14,779 nucleotides of DNA from Bacteroidia bacterium (GTDB lineage Bacteria > Bacteroidota > Bacteroidia > NS11-12g > UBA955), in NCBI GenBank assembly GCA_023254645.1, contig JALRLA010000378.1, positions 1 to 14,779 of the forward strand, written 5' to 3'. The notes beneath the pieces are model-generated. The model saw nothing but the letters and a program-made list of their open reading frames with translations. It ran no database searches and was not told the DNA's origin. Positions 6,560-14,316 of this stretch are shown in pieces. The position numbers were made by a program, and so were the translations under genes. Numbering within the stretch: position 1 is the stretch's first letter; every line of letters starts with the position of its first letter.

Positions 6560-7415
6560 GCAACTTCGCTTTCCCAATAGCGGCATCTCTTTGATGCTCA
6601 TGGCCAGCGTTTCGTTTGGCCTGATGAATGTATCGGTGAAAATGCTGGGAACCATGCACGTGGTTCAAGTGGTTTTTTTCCGAGCCGTGGTGCAGCTGTT
6701 GATGTCCTCTTTCTTGATTTATCGGGCCGGTATTTCCCCGTGGGGGAACAAACCCAAGTGGTTGATTTTGCGCGGCTTGTTCGGGTCGATGGGGCTGGTG
6801 GGGTACTTCTACACCCTGCAAGCCATGCCTTTGGGCAACGCCATCGTCATTCACTACTTGTCGCCCATGTTAACCGCTTTGCTGGCCATGTTCTTGTTCA
6901 AAGAGCGGGTGAAAGGCTCACAGTGGGCCTTTTTCTTGCTCTCCTTTGCGGGAGTAGTGGTTGTCAATGGTTTGAGTGATGTCATTACATGGCATGGCAT
7001 GCTCGGCGGATTAGCCGGCGTTGTCTTTTCAGCGGCTGCCTACAATACCATTCGGCATCTGAAAGACAGTGAGCACCCCAATGTGATCATCTTTTATTTT
7101 CCTTTGGTCACCTTTCCCTTGAGCCTGATGCACGGTTTGGCTTTTCCCGATTCTTGGCGAATGCCCGAGGGTATGCAATGGCTTTGGATCCTGGCCATGG
7201 GTGTGTTCACTCATTATGGACAGTATTTCATGACCCGAGCTTATCAGCGAGAGCAGGCCTCCAAAGTGTCGGCTGTAAGCTACGCAGGAATCGTATGGGC
7301 GGCCCTGTTCGGGGTTTTCTTGTTTGGGGAATCTTACCAGTGGGGCCAATACCTCGGAATGGGCTTGGTGCTGCTGGGTATGGCCTTGAACGTGAGAAGC
7401 TCTCAGAAGACTTAA
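6552..7415 (+). CDS. EamA/DMT-family permease
   Basis: A 287-residue inner-membrane protein of the drug/metabolite transporter superfamily, about ten membrane segments in two tandem EamA halves (about 11-140 and 148-282). Supporting features are FFRAVVQLL in helix 2, LPLGNAIVIHYLSP-like sequence in the fourth helix (AMPLGNAIVIHYLSP, 91-105), the LFKERVKGSQWAFFLLSFAGV stretch split between helices 4 and 5 and their loop, and a parallel FGESYQWGQYLGMGLVLLG in the second half. These proteins export or exchange small metabolites; the substrate is not predictable. The start is GTG at 6552, overlapping the mdh stop by eight bases, so it is probably translated from the mdh transcript. An ATG at 6594 would remove the short cytoplasmic N terminus and is the alternative. 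Its stop codon overlaps that of the convergent GlmU-like gene. Confidence 0.9.
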   Translation: MPKQLRFPNSGISLMLMASVSFGLMNVSVKMLGTMHVVQVVFFRAVVQLLMSSFLIYRAGISPWGNKPKWLILRGLFGSMGLVGYFYTLQAMPLGNAIVIHYLSPMLTALLAMFLFKERVKGSQWAFFLLSFAGVVVVNGLSDVITWHGMLGGLAGVVFSAAAYNTIRHLKDSEHPNVIIFYFPLVTFPLSLMHGLAFPDSWRMPEGMQWLWILAMGVFTHYGQYFMTRAYQREQASKVSAVSYAGIVWAALFGVFLFGESYQWGQYLGMGLVLLGMALNVRSSQKT

Positions 7416-8578
7416 CCTTCTTTTTCCCAGCTTCTCAAGGGCTGTGACCAATCGTAAAGAGCCTTTAAAATTGAGGTTTCGTCTTCGTCGCAACTGCGTC
7501 CTCGGCGAGGCATGACCAGGCTTGCCGTTTTCAGGGCTGCATCCAATTTGTGGGTGACGAATCCGCTGGAGCCTCCCCAAGCAAAATCGGGGATGAACTG
7601 GCGAGGAAATCCAGAACCGAACACGTTGCAGGCTACGCCGACCACCGTTCCGGTATTGAACATGGTGTTGATGCCTGCCTTGCTGTGGTCACCCATGATC
7701 AAGCCAACGAATTGCTGGCCGCTTTTGTCAAATCGACCGCTGCTGTAATTCCAGACCTTCACATCGTCGTAGTTGTTCTTCAGGTTGCTCGCATTGGTGT
7801 CAGCGCCCAAATTGCACCATTCTCCAATGGCGGCATTGCCCAAGAAGCCATCGTGGCCTTTGTTCGAATACGCTTGGAAAACAACATTGGATATTTCACC
7901 ACCGGCCACGCTATAAGGGCCTAGGGTAGTAGAACCATAAGCCTTGGTTCCCATCTTCAATTTGGAACCTTCGCACAGGGCCAAGGGGCCGCGCACGAGC
8001 GAACCTTCCATGATTTCAGCATTCTTGCCAATGTAAATGGGGCCTTCGTTGCTGTTGAGTGTACAGCCGTTAACCTGGGCACCTTCTTCTAGGAATATGG
8101 GATGGGCTCCCCAATGTTGAACGCTGTTGGGGATGGGGGCGGATGTACGATTCGCACACAAAACCTCGAAATCTTGTTTGATTTCAGAGCCGTTCAGGAG
8201 GAATATGTCGTAGGGGCGTTTTACGAGTGTGATTTCGGCCTCGTAGGGCAAATTCTTAGAGCTGTCTGAGCCCATTCTTGCAGCCAAGATCAGTTCATTT
8301 TGTACCAGGGTTTCGCCGGGATTCAGGGCTTTGATGGCCGACAACAAAGGAGCATCGGGCAACAGTCGGCCGTTGATGCGCAAATTGGCTTGTTCATTGC
8401 TTGGGTAACGACCTTGTAAATACTCTTGGGTAAAAAAGGAATGCTGAGTGCCCTGTAGATGATGCATCCACTTTTCCCAAATTCTCCAGATTCCAATGCG
8501 CAGTTCGGCCGCTGGACGAGTGCTGCATAAGGGGGCGAGGTCAAGTATGTGGTTGTCGTCAAAAAACTCCAGGCGCAT
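7412..8578 (-). CDS. GlmU-like sugar nucleotidyltransferase/acetyltransferase, Bacteroidota type
   Basis: A 388-residue protein of the alternative GlmU family found in Bacteroidota (UDP-GlcNAc diphosphorylase / glucosamine-1-phosphate N-acetyltransferase by annotation), a possible supplier of UDP-GlcNAc for peptidoglycan and glycans. The N terminus carries a degenerate nucleotidyltransferase signature, STRPAAELRIGIWRIWEKW (19-37). From about residue 150 to 330 there is a left-handed beta-helix with hexapeptide repeats and family-typical runs: SNKGHDGFLGN (238-248), EWCNLGADTN (253-262), NLKNNY (265-270, Lys267), GDHSKAGINTMFNTGTVVG (296-314). The start MRLEFFDD agrees with relatives. Whether it replaces a canonical GlmU or acts on another sugar phosphate is not decidable here. 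The TATCTTTG box ends five bases before the ATG, so the mRNA may be leaderless. The stop overlaps the convergent permease stop. Confidence 0.88.
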   Translation of the reverse strand: MRLEFFDDNHILDLAPLCSTRPAAELRIGIWRIWEKWMHHLQGTQHSFFTQEYLQGRYPSNEQANLRINGRLLPDAPLLSAIKALNPGETLVQNELILAARMGSDSSKNLPYEAEITLVKRPYDIFLLNGSEIKQDFEVLCANRTSAPIPNSVQHWGAHPIFLEEGAQVNGCTLNSNEGPIYIGKNAEIMEGSLVRGPLALCEGSKLKMGTKAYGSTTLGPYSVAGGEISNVVFQAYSNKGHDGFLGNAAIGEWCNLGADTNASNLKNNYDDVKVWNYSSGRFDKSGQQFVGLIMGDHSKAGINTMFNTGTVVGVACNVFGSGFPRQFIPDFAWGGSSGFVTHKLDAALKTASLVMPRRGRSCDEDETSILKALYDWSQPLRSWEKEG

Positions 8579-8583
8579 GAAAC

Positions 8584-8591
8584 AAAGATAG
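8584..8591 (-). promoter_or_regulatory. -7 box of the GlmU-like gene, leaderless arrangement
   Basis: TATCTTTG on the minus strand matches TAnnTTTG exactly and is separated from the ATG at 8578 by only five bases. Transcription would begin at or within a few bases of the start codon. A TTG (8617-8615) lies 23 bases upstream, at the long end of the usual spacing, inside the L31 terminator. Confidence 0.65.
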
Positions 8592-8604
8592 GACCAGGGG
8601 CATA

Positions 8605-8637
8605 AAAAAAGCCCAAGCGAAAACTTAGGCTTTTTTC
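8605..8637 (-). terminator. Rho-independent terminator of rpmE2
   Basis: The arms AAAAAAGCC-C-AAG (8606-8618) and CTT-A-GGCTTTTTT (8625-8637) pair with one C/A mismatch around a six-base loop. On the minus strand the structure ends in seven T, 16 bases after the L31 stop codon at 8654. The A/T-rich arms make it formally bidirectional, but no plus-strand gene approaches it. Confidence 0.85.
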
Positions 8638-8653
8638 TATAGAAAGGTTCGAA

Positions 8654-8902
8654 TTATTTCTTTCCGTAACGCTTCATGAACTTGTCGATACGACCTGCGG
8701 TGTCGATCAAGTTCTGTTTTCCAGTATAGAAGGGGTGAGATTCAGATGAAATTTCCAACTTGTACAAGGGGTATTCGTTTCCGTCTTCCCACACAATGGT
8801 CTCTTTGGTGTCTACGCAGCTTTGAGTAATGAAAGCATGATCGCAGCTCATGTCCTTGAATACAACTTTGCGGTAGCTGGTTGGGTGAATATCGTTCTTC
8901 AT
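8654..8902 (-). CDS. rpmE2: 50S ribosomal protein L31 type B
   Basis: An 82-residue protein of the large ribosomal subunit, where L31 bridges to the small subunit. It starts [15 protein letters not shown], and carries [23 protein letters not shown], the invariant C-terminal part of L31 (here split as [11 protein letters not shown] and [11 protein letters not shown]). The length and the absence of the CxxC zinc-binding pairs identify the zinc-independent type B form; the two Cys (20 and 29) are not arranged as a zinc ribbon. It forms a single-gene unit with its own promoter (-7 box at 8930-8937) and terminator (8605-8637). No Zur-like operator palindrome was recognised, so zinc regulation, known for type B paralogues elsewhere, is not supported here; in many Bacteroidota this is the only L31. 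Confidence 0.96.
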   Translation of the reverse strand: MKNDIHPTSYRKVVFKDMSCDHAFITQSCVDTKETIVWEDGNEYPLYKLEISSESHPFYTGKQNLIDTAGRIDKFMKRYGKK

Positions 8903-8929
8903 GATGATTTCTAATCAGTTTTGGGGCTG

Positions 8930-8937
8930 CAAATATA
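8930..8937 (-). promoter_or_regulatory. -7 box of rpmE2
   Basis: TATATTTG on the minus strand is an exact TAnnTTTG match, 27 bases upstream of the ATG at 8902, giving a leader of about 20 nt. A TTG at 8964-8962 is 24 bases upstream, slightly longer than the usual -33 spacing. Confidence 0.68.
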
Positions 8938-8966
8938 CAACGAATGAAGTTTGGAAAAAAGCAATT

Positions 8967-11201
8967 TTAGATTCCCAAGCCATCAATGTTGAGATTTTGG
9001 CCTCCGGCATCCGATCCCTGACGCTGTCGATAGGCATCGCAATCCCAGAAATCGGCTTGAATACCAGCGGGCGCTGGAATCATATCGGTATCTACCTCGA
9101 TTCGTGAATCCTTTTGCAAAGCCCCAAAGAAATAGCCAAAAATAGGCATGGCCATTCGGCCTCCTTGACCCAAGGCGCTGGTTCGAACTCGAATAACAGG
9201 ATCATCAGCGCCAACCCAAGTGGCACATACCAATCCTTTGCTGACTCCCATGAACCAGCCATCGGCAGCTCCTTGGGTAGTGCCCGTTTTGCCCCCAATG
9301 TGACCGCTGATTTGAAAGCGACCTTTCAAACCACCAGCAGTTCCCGCATCGACCACATTTTTCAATAAATGGAACATAATATACGCGTTTTTCTCGCTCA
9401 GCACTTGATCTTGGCGGGGACTCTGGAACTCTTCGAGCACGTTACCGTCTTTGTCTTCGATGCGCGTGATAAAACTGGGTTCTATCCAGAGGCCTTTATT
9501 GACAAATGCGCTGTAAGCCGAGGCCATTTCAAACGGACTCAACTCGACAGTACCCAAACAAATAGAAGGCACCGCGGGTATTCGGTCTTTTTCGATGCCC
9601 ACTCGTTCGGCGAACTTAACGACCAGTTCGGGGGCATTGGCTCCTAGAGATTGCATGACCTGAGCGGTAATCAGATTGTCAGACATGGCCAATCCTTTTT
9701 TCAAGGTGTATATGCCTCCTTCTGAATGGTCAAAGTTCTTGGGTGACCAGGTCTGTCCATCAAACTCAAAGGTGATTTTCTTGCGCTCAAATTCAGTACA
9801 GGGATGAAATTTATTGATGTCCAGGGCGGTGGCATAGACCAGCGGTTTGAATGTAGAACCTACTTGACGACGAGCATTGCGGTTGACGTGATCGTACTTG
9901 AAGAACTTGTGATCAATTCCGCCTACCCAAGCCTTGACAAATCCAGTTTCTGGCTCAATGGCCAACAGCCCCGCTTGCAACAACCGCTTCACATAGGCCA
10001 GCGAGTCGTAGGGGCTCATCAGAGTATCTTTTTCGCCTTTCCAAGTAAAGATGGTCATGGGGATCGGTTTCTTGAGTTCCTTGAGAATGCGGTTCTCGTC
10101 ATCCCCATAGGTTACAGCCATAGAGCGCCAGCGCTCGGTTCGCTTCAAATGAGTCTCTATGAAGTTGGGAATGACCTTTCTATCGCTCAAATAGCGCCAG
10201 GGCAAATCTTTGCCCCAACTGCGGTCAAACTGTGATTGGAAAACGCTCAAGTGTTGGCCAATGGCCTTTTCAGCGTGTTCCTGCATAACGGGATTGATCG
10301 TGGTGTAAATTTTCAATCCACTTTTGTACAAATTCAGGCCGCGCTCTTTGCACCAGCCTTTGAGGTATTCTCCCAATTGGGTGCGGAAGTAAGGCGCTAG
10401 CCCATCCATGGCGGCGGTGCGGTATTGGAGTTGAATGGGAAGGGCCTTGATCATGGCCAAACTGTCGTCATTCAAGAAACCGTATTTGTTCATTTGCGCC
10501 AAAACAGTGTTGCGACGGAACAAGGCATTTTCCGGATTGAATTTGGGATTGTAGCGGTGATTGGCCTTGAGCATACCAACCAAAACAGCCGACTCTTCGA
10601 TATTGAGTTCTTTGGGATCTTTATTAAAGAACTCTTTGGATGCTGCTTGAATACCAAACGATATTCCGGAGAAGGGCACCGTGTTCAGGTACATGGCGGC
10701 AATTTCCTGTTTGGAATAACGGCGCTCGAGTTGAACGGCAATGATCTGCTCCTTGAATTTTTGCAAAATGCGGGTCACTTTGTTTCGGGGCCTTTCCATT
10801 CGGTGGAACAAGTTTTTGGCCACCTGCTGGCTCAGAGTGCTAGCCCCACCGTCCTTTCCCAAGTGTACAACGGCTCGAATTAAGCCTCTAAGGTCTATGC
10901 CCGAGTGCTTGTAAAAGCGAACATCTTCTGTGGCTATTAAGGCCTGTATGGTTCCAGGTGAGAGATCCTGAAACCGAATGTTGGTTCGATTCTCTAGGTA
11001 AAATTTTCCAATTAAGCTGCCATCATCTCCATAGATTTCTGAGGCCAAGGCGCTTTTGGGATTTTCCAATTCTTCGATTTCGGGCATTTCGCCAAACAGG
11101 CCAAGACCGGCCATTGCAAAAATTAGAACTGCGGCTATAAAGCCCCCAAAGGCTATTTTCCAGACAATGGGAATGAAAACGAAGCTTGTTTTTTGTTTCA
11201 T
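8967..11201 (-). CDS. mrcA: Class A penicillin-binding protein (PBP1A-like)
   Basis: A bifunctional peptidoglycan synthase: it polymerises lipid II and crosslinks the stem peptides on the outer face of the inner membrane. The 744 residues contain, in order, a single N-terminal membrane anchor (about 15-37), a GT51 glycosyltransferase domain (about 60-235) and a transpeptidase domain (about 410-665). GT51 motifs are TEDVRFYKH with catalytic Glu92, GGASTLSQQ (118-126), KFKEQ with Glu151, and RRYSKQEIAAMYLN (160-173). Transpeptidase motifs are GSTFK with nucleophile Ser449, SDN (507-509) and GGKTGTTQGAADGWF (636-650) including KTG. All catalytic residues are present. It follows sprE by 46 bases and has its own -7 box within that gap; read-through from sprE is possible because no terminator lies between. 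Its C-terminal tail beyond about 680 is short and polar. Confidence 0.96.
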   Translation of the reverse strand: MKQKTSFVFIPIVWKIAFGGFIAAVLIFAMAGLGLFGEMPEIEELENPKSALASEIYGDDGSLIGKFYLENRTNIRFQDLSPGTIQALIATEDVRFYKHSGIDLRGLIRAVVHLGKDGGASTLSQQVAKNLFHRMERPRNKVTRILQKFKEQIIAVQLERRYSKQEIAAMYLNTVPFSGISFGIQAASKEFFNKDPKELNIEESAVLVGMLKANHRYNPKFNPENALFRRNTVLAQMNKYGFLNDDSLAMIKALPIQLQYRTAAMDGLAPYFRTQLGEYLKGWCKERGLNLYKSGLKIYTTINPVMQEHAEKAIGQHLSVFQSQFDRSWGKDLPWRYLSDRKVIPNFIETHLKRTERWRSMAVTYGDDENRILKELKKPIPMTIFTWKGEKDTLMSPYDSLAYVKRLLQAGLLAIEPETGFVKAWVGGIDHKFFKYDHVNRNARRQVGSTFKPLVYATALDINKFHPCTEFERKKITFEFDGQTWSPKNFDHSEGGIYTLKKGLAMSDNLITAQVMQSLGANAPELVVKFAERVGIEKDRIPAVPSICLGTVELSPFEMASAYSAFVNKGLWIEPSFITRIEDKDGNVLEEFQSPRQDQVLSEKNAYIMFHLLKNVVDAGTAGGLKGRFQISGHIGGKTGTTQGAADGWFMGVSKGLVCATWVGADDPVIRVRTSALGQGGRMAMPIFGYFFGALQKDSRIEVDTDMIPAPAGIQADFWDCDAYRQRQGSDAGGQNLNIDGLGI

Positions 11202-11219
11202 AAGGCAGACGAAGCCTCA

Positions 11220-11227
11220 CAAATATA
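11220..11227 (-). promoter_or_regulatory. -7 box of the class A PBP gene
   Basis: TATATTTG on the minus strand matches TAnnTTTG exactly and is identical to the rpmE2 box. It lies 18 bases upstream of the ATG at 11201, giving a leader of roughly 10-13 nt, in the gap between sprE and the PBP gene. No clear -33 TTG was seen. Confidence 0.62.
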
Positions 11228-11247
11228 CAGATCGAAAACAGCCCTGA

Positions 11248-13830
11248 TTAATGCGTTGAAAACTCCTTAAAAGCCTCCCAGTTTTGTTTTTGATTCAACA
11301 GGGCCCAGTTGCTTGTGCTAATCCAGTTGAAATCTACCTCAAACAGACCTTTGGTTCCGAAGTAGGAGAGAGCCCCATTGCCAAATTCAGCGTATTGTTG
11401 GGCCATTTCGGGTTTTGAAAAATTGATCACGGGTATCAACCAACGGCTGCCCATGGGCATGGCTGAGCCGACGCTCAAATTCTCTTCAAATAAAAAGTTG
11501 GCTTTGTTGAAATCACTTAAGGCTGCGCGCGCCATGTTGGCATTCGAGCCTTTGGGTATGGCCACCAAGCAAACCAACTCGTCGCTTCCATTCCAGGCTT
11601 GAAATCCTGGATCTGAATTGTCGGTCGAGGCAGTTGCAGTTTCTTGCGGTTCTTCTAGGGCCCTCAGCGCATTCAGGTGACCCTGCGCTCGATGGGCTGC
11701 AGGGGAATTGGGATGGTCTTCGGTGAGTTGTTGAAATAGGTCTTTGGCCTTCTTGACTTGGCCCTCACGGGCGTAACTGGCTGCGTATAAATAATCGAAT
11801 CGACTTTGGTATGGATTTCCGGCAAAGGATTTGTCTGCTTCCAATTTAACCGTACGACAGCTATCAAACTGCTTGGCTTGGTAGGCCGACAAGCAACGGT
11901 CGTACAGGGCTTGAACCTCGGCATTGGCGCTGTTGGGTTCGTCTTCCAAGGCTGCTGATGGATTCTCGAGCAATTTCAAATACAAGCTGCTGGGGAATTC
12001 ATCTCTCAACATTCGCTTGTGGGTATCGGCCGCATCAAAGTCGCCCACCTGTCGCTCCAATTTGATTAATTCGTACAATACCTGAGGGCGGTATTCGCTG
12101 CTGGGAAAACGATTCAATAAAGAGCGGTAAAGAGCAATGGCTTCAGACGCTTCCAACAATCGGTTTTGGTAAATTTGGGCGGCGGCCAAGAGAGCGTCTT
12201 CTATATCACCCAAGGCTTTTTCTTGGTCTTTCTTGGCAAGAGGTAAGCCTTTGTAGAATCGCTTCTTTTCTTCCGAAACACCTTCCAATTCAGGCCCTTT
12301 GTCTGCCGTATCTAAATTGTCATTGGCGTCGGGCTCTGTGGATTTTACAGCCGCTGACTTCAGGGCATTGACCGACCAGAAATCTTGATTTTCTCGGGGA
12401 CCCCAACTGCGGTTGAAGTCTTGAATGCCTTTGGTTCGGGTGTTTTCGTTGTAAAATGGAAAAGTTGAGCCCGATCCAGGTAGACCTGCCATACCTGGCA
12501 TATTGGGCAAGTTGCCTGCAGTCGGAGGAGGGGAGTTAAGCGAGTTTTTCGCGGCTTCAGCGGCCAATCTCTCGGCTTCTTCACGGGCCAGGGCATCCTT
12601 GATTTTTAATTCGCGCCACTCCGGGTCTTTGGCCATGCGCAAGAGCGAGTCTTGGTTTTTGATGGTCAGCAAATGCTTGAGCAAGTCGGCCAATATTTCA
12701 TTCTGGGCTACAATGGTCTCGAATTCAGGATGATTTTCATCCAAACTATTGTTGGCCGAATCGTAGTACAAACCAGCCGTTTCGAATTCCCGTATACCAA
12801 AATAATGATTGCCCAACGCTAGGAAGCTAGAGGTTCGCTGAGAGGCATCTTTTTCGCTGTTTCGAACCGAAATTCGGTATTCTTCCAAGCCTCTTTCTTT
12901 GGCGCCCGATGCGTACCAGTTTTGGCCCATTTTGAAGTGAATTTGGCCTAAGTAGTCCAAGTTTTTGTCATCTTTGAGCATTTTGGCCAAAATCCCATTG
13001 GCTTTGTCGAAGTCTGATTGTTGACTGCTCAAAATCGAAACTTGCGACATTCGGGCCTGAAAGGCCATGGCATACGGCGGATTCATTTTAGGAACCGCTG
13101 CGTAATGGGATTCGGCTGCTTCGTAGTTGCGCAATTCTTGATAGGCTTGACCCAAGAGGAAATGCAAGCGAAAGCGATCCATGCGAAGAGGCATTTTATC
13201 CAAGCAATCCTCCAATAAGGGTGCGGCCGCTTGGAATTTGCCCTCATGGGAGTAGATGGAGCCCAATACCCATTGAGCTTCCGCTTTCAATTCGCTGGGC
13301 AAAGTTTCGGCCGATTCAATGGAGCGTGCCAATGACTCAGCCTCTTCCCATTTGTCTTGCATGGCCAGGGCTCTGGCTATCCACAATTGGCTTTTGAATT
13401 GGATCTCGGGTTCTTCGTATCGATCATTGACATACTCCAATATGTCGATGGCGGCATGAAAATCACCTTTTAAAAAGTAGGCTTTGCCCATGAGCACATA
13501 GGCGTCGTCTACCCATTTGCTCTGGGGGTGACGATCGATCATGGTGCTCACCTTTTTGATGGCCTCGTCCATCTTGCCTTGATTCCCCTTTAAGCTCTCT
13601 TCAGAACCGTAGTTCATCAGTTCCAACTTGTAGCGAAAATCATCGGTATAGCCTTCTCTTACCGTCTGCATGGTTTCCAACCACAGTTGCTCGGCATTAA
13701 AGTAGAGGTTGTAATGGGCCAGGGTGTTGTGCCATTGACGATACATCCAACTTTCCTGGTTTTGACAGGCACCAGCGCTTAGTAGCAGGGCTGCAATTCC
13801 CAGTATTTTATAAAAAAGTCGGCTGAGCAT
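11248..13830 (-). CDS. sprE: Type IX secretion lipoprotein SprE/PorW
   Basis: A TPR lipoprotein of 860 residues required for T9SS function and, in gliding species, motility; PorW of Porphyromonas associates with the PorK/PorN ring and the translocon. The signal peptide ends SAGAC, so Cys22 is lipidated. Early family signatures are HNTLAHYNLYFNAEQL (34-49) and the repeats from about 85 on (IDRHPQSKWVDDAYVLMGKAY, split over 98-118). TPR-like helices continue to about 380 and again at 540-720. In between lie a charged helix (400-430), a Pro/Gly-rich linker (433-458) and FPFYNENTRTKGIQDFNRSWG (457-477), matching the FYFYN...WG motif that marks SprE. A separate C-terminal domain spans about 745-860. 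It is divergent from the M23-like/bactofilin genes. I cannot tell from the window whether the cell glides. Confidence 0.92.
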   Translation of the reverse strand: MLSRLFYKILGIAALLLSAGACQNQESWMYRQWHNTLAHYNLYFNAEQLWLETMQTVREGYTDDFRYKLELMNYGSEESLKGNQGKMDEAIKKVSTMIDRHPQSKWVDDAYVLMGKAYFLKGDFHAAIDILEYVNDRYEEPEIQFKSQLWIARALAMQDKWEEAESLARSIESAETLPSELKAEAQWVLGSIYSHEGKFQAAAPLLEDCLDKMPLRMDRFRLHFLLGQAYQELRNYEAAESHYAAVPKMNPPYAMAFQARMSQVSILSSQQSDFDKANGILAKMLKDDKNLDYLGQIHFKMGQNWYASGAKERGLEEYRISVRNSEKDASQRTSSFLALGNHYFGIREFETAGLYYDSANNSLDENHPEFETIVAQNEILADLLKHLLTIKNQDSLLRMAKDPEWRELKIKDALAREEAERLAAEAAKNSLNSPPPTAGNLPNMPGMAGLPGSGSTFPFYNENTRTKGIQDFNRSWGPRENQDFWSVNALKSAAVKSTEPDANDNLDTADKGPELEGVSEEKKRFYKGLPLAKKDQEKALGDIEDALLAAAQIYQNRLLEASEAIALYRSLLNRFPSSEYRPQVLYELIKLERQVGDFDAADTHKRMLRDEFPSSLYLKLLENPSAALEDEPNSANAEVQALYDRCLSAYQAKQFDSCRTVKLEADKSFAGNPYQSRFDYLYAASYAREGQVKKAKDLFQQLTEDHPNSPAAHRAQGHLNALRALEEPQETATASTDNSDPGFQAWNGSDELVCLVAIPKGSNANMARAALSDFNKANFLFEENLSVGSAMPMGSRWLIPVINFSKPEMAQQYAEFGNGALSYFGTKGLFEVDFNWISTSNWALLNQKQNWEAFKEFSTH

Positions 13831-13854
13831 CTCGTGTGACTATAGCAAAAACGA

Positions 13855-13862
13855 TAATTTCG
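13855..13862 (+). promoter_or_regulatory. Probable -7 box for the M23-like/bactofilin genes
   Basis: TAATTTCG matches the TAnnTTTG consensus at 7 of 8 positions, in the short region divergent from sprE; it would give a leader of about 35 nt to the ATG at 13905. A perfect inverted repeat, TTGGCC (13871-13876) and GGCCAA (13881-13886) around TACT, lies just after the expected transcription start. The sprE promoter on the other strand could not be identified with confidence in this 74-base gap. Confidence 0.4.
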
Positions 13863-13904
13863 AAGTTTTATTGGCCTACTGGCCAAATCAACCCAGAATC
13901 GCAA

Positions 13905-14285
13905 ATGGCTAAGCAGAAGGACAAAATTATCACGAAACTAAAGAACAAGCATCGCTTTGTTCTGATTAATGACAGCAATTTTGCCGAAGTCTTTTCCGTT
14001 CGACTCACATTGATGAACGTATTGATGATGCTCAGCGGATTCGTGTTGCTCTTGGTGCTGCTTCTTTGGTTTCTATTCGCCAATACACCCCTGGGAGTTA
14101 TTCTACTAGGTGATGCGGGTTTGAACAGCCGTGCGGAGTTGCTGGAATTGAATAGTCGATTGGAAAAAGTCACCCAAAGCCTGGAGGCCGAGCGCATGAA
14201 AACCCAAACACTTCAGAACTTGTTGAATGACAAAGCTGATTTGTACGATTCCAGTAATTTAGAGCGTCAATATTCGTTTGAGTAA
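13905..14285 (+). CDS. Single-pass membrane protein resembling M23 peptidase N terminus, peptidase domain absent
   Basis: A 126-residue protein with a basic cytoplasmic N terminus (MAKQKDKIITKLKNKHRF), the segment VLINDSNFAEVFSVRLTLMNV, one membrane helix (about 38-60), a short periplasmic stretch with TPLGVILLG, and a probable coiled coil (about 78-115). From memory, the same order (K-rich start, RLV.LNE.TFEE-like strand, F.L...NV, helix, TPL..I.PG, coiled coil) opens the roughly 300-residue M23 metallopeptidases encoded beside bactofilins in Bacteroidota; here the protein stops before any peptidase domain. Only 31 bases separate its stop from the bactofilin, so no detached domain is hidden by a frameshift. 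The ATG at 13905 is chosen; an in-frame GTG at 13836 lies five bases from the sprE start and is unlikely. Its role may be as a membrane partner of the bactofilin; this is inference. Confidence 0.72.
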   Translation: MAKQKDKIITKLKNKHRFVLINDSNFAEVFSVRLTLMNVLMMLSGFVLLLVLLLWFLFANTPLGVILLGDAGLNSRAELLELNSRLEKVTQSLEAERMKTQTLQNLLNDKADLYDSSNLERQYSFE

Positions 14286-14306
14286 AGCCACTTTTTGTTA
14301 GATTTG
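14277..14306 (+). promoter_or_regulatory. Bactofilin promoter with -33 and -7 elements
   Basis: TTTG (14277-14280), 18 bases, then TAGATTTG (14299-14306) is the best complete Bacteroidota promoter in the window. The -33 element lies within the last codons of the upstream gene. The -7 box ends ten bases before the ATG at 14317, so the leader would be very short. A small palindrome, AGATT/AATCT (14300-14312), covers the -7 box and the expected start site. Confidence 0.68.
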
Positions 14307-14316
14307 CAATCTATCT

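Noticed and set aside
7550..7924. Plus-strand open frames inside the GlmU-like gene
   Set aside because: The minus strand has a complete family protein with conserved motifs over the whole interval; the plus-strand translations have no recognisable features.
8654..8902. Zinc-regulated paralogue interpretation of L31 type B
   Set aside because: No Zur-type operator or neighbouring zinc-responsive gene is visible, and type B may be the sole L31 in this group.
13836..13904. GTG at 13836 as start of the M23-like protein
   Set aside because: It would begin five bases from the divergent sprE start, leaving no room for a promoter, and would put the probable -7 box inside the gene. The ATG at 13905 opens the Lys-rich N terminus expected.
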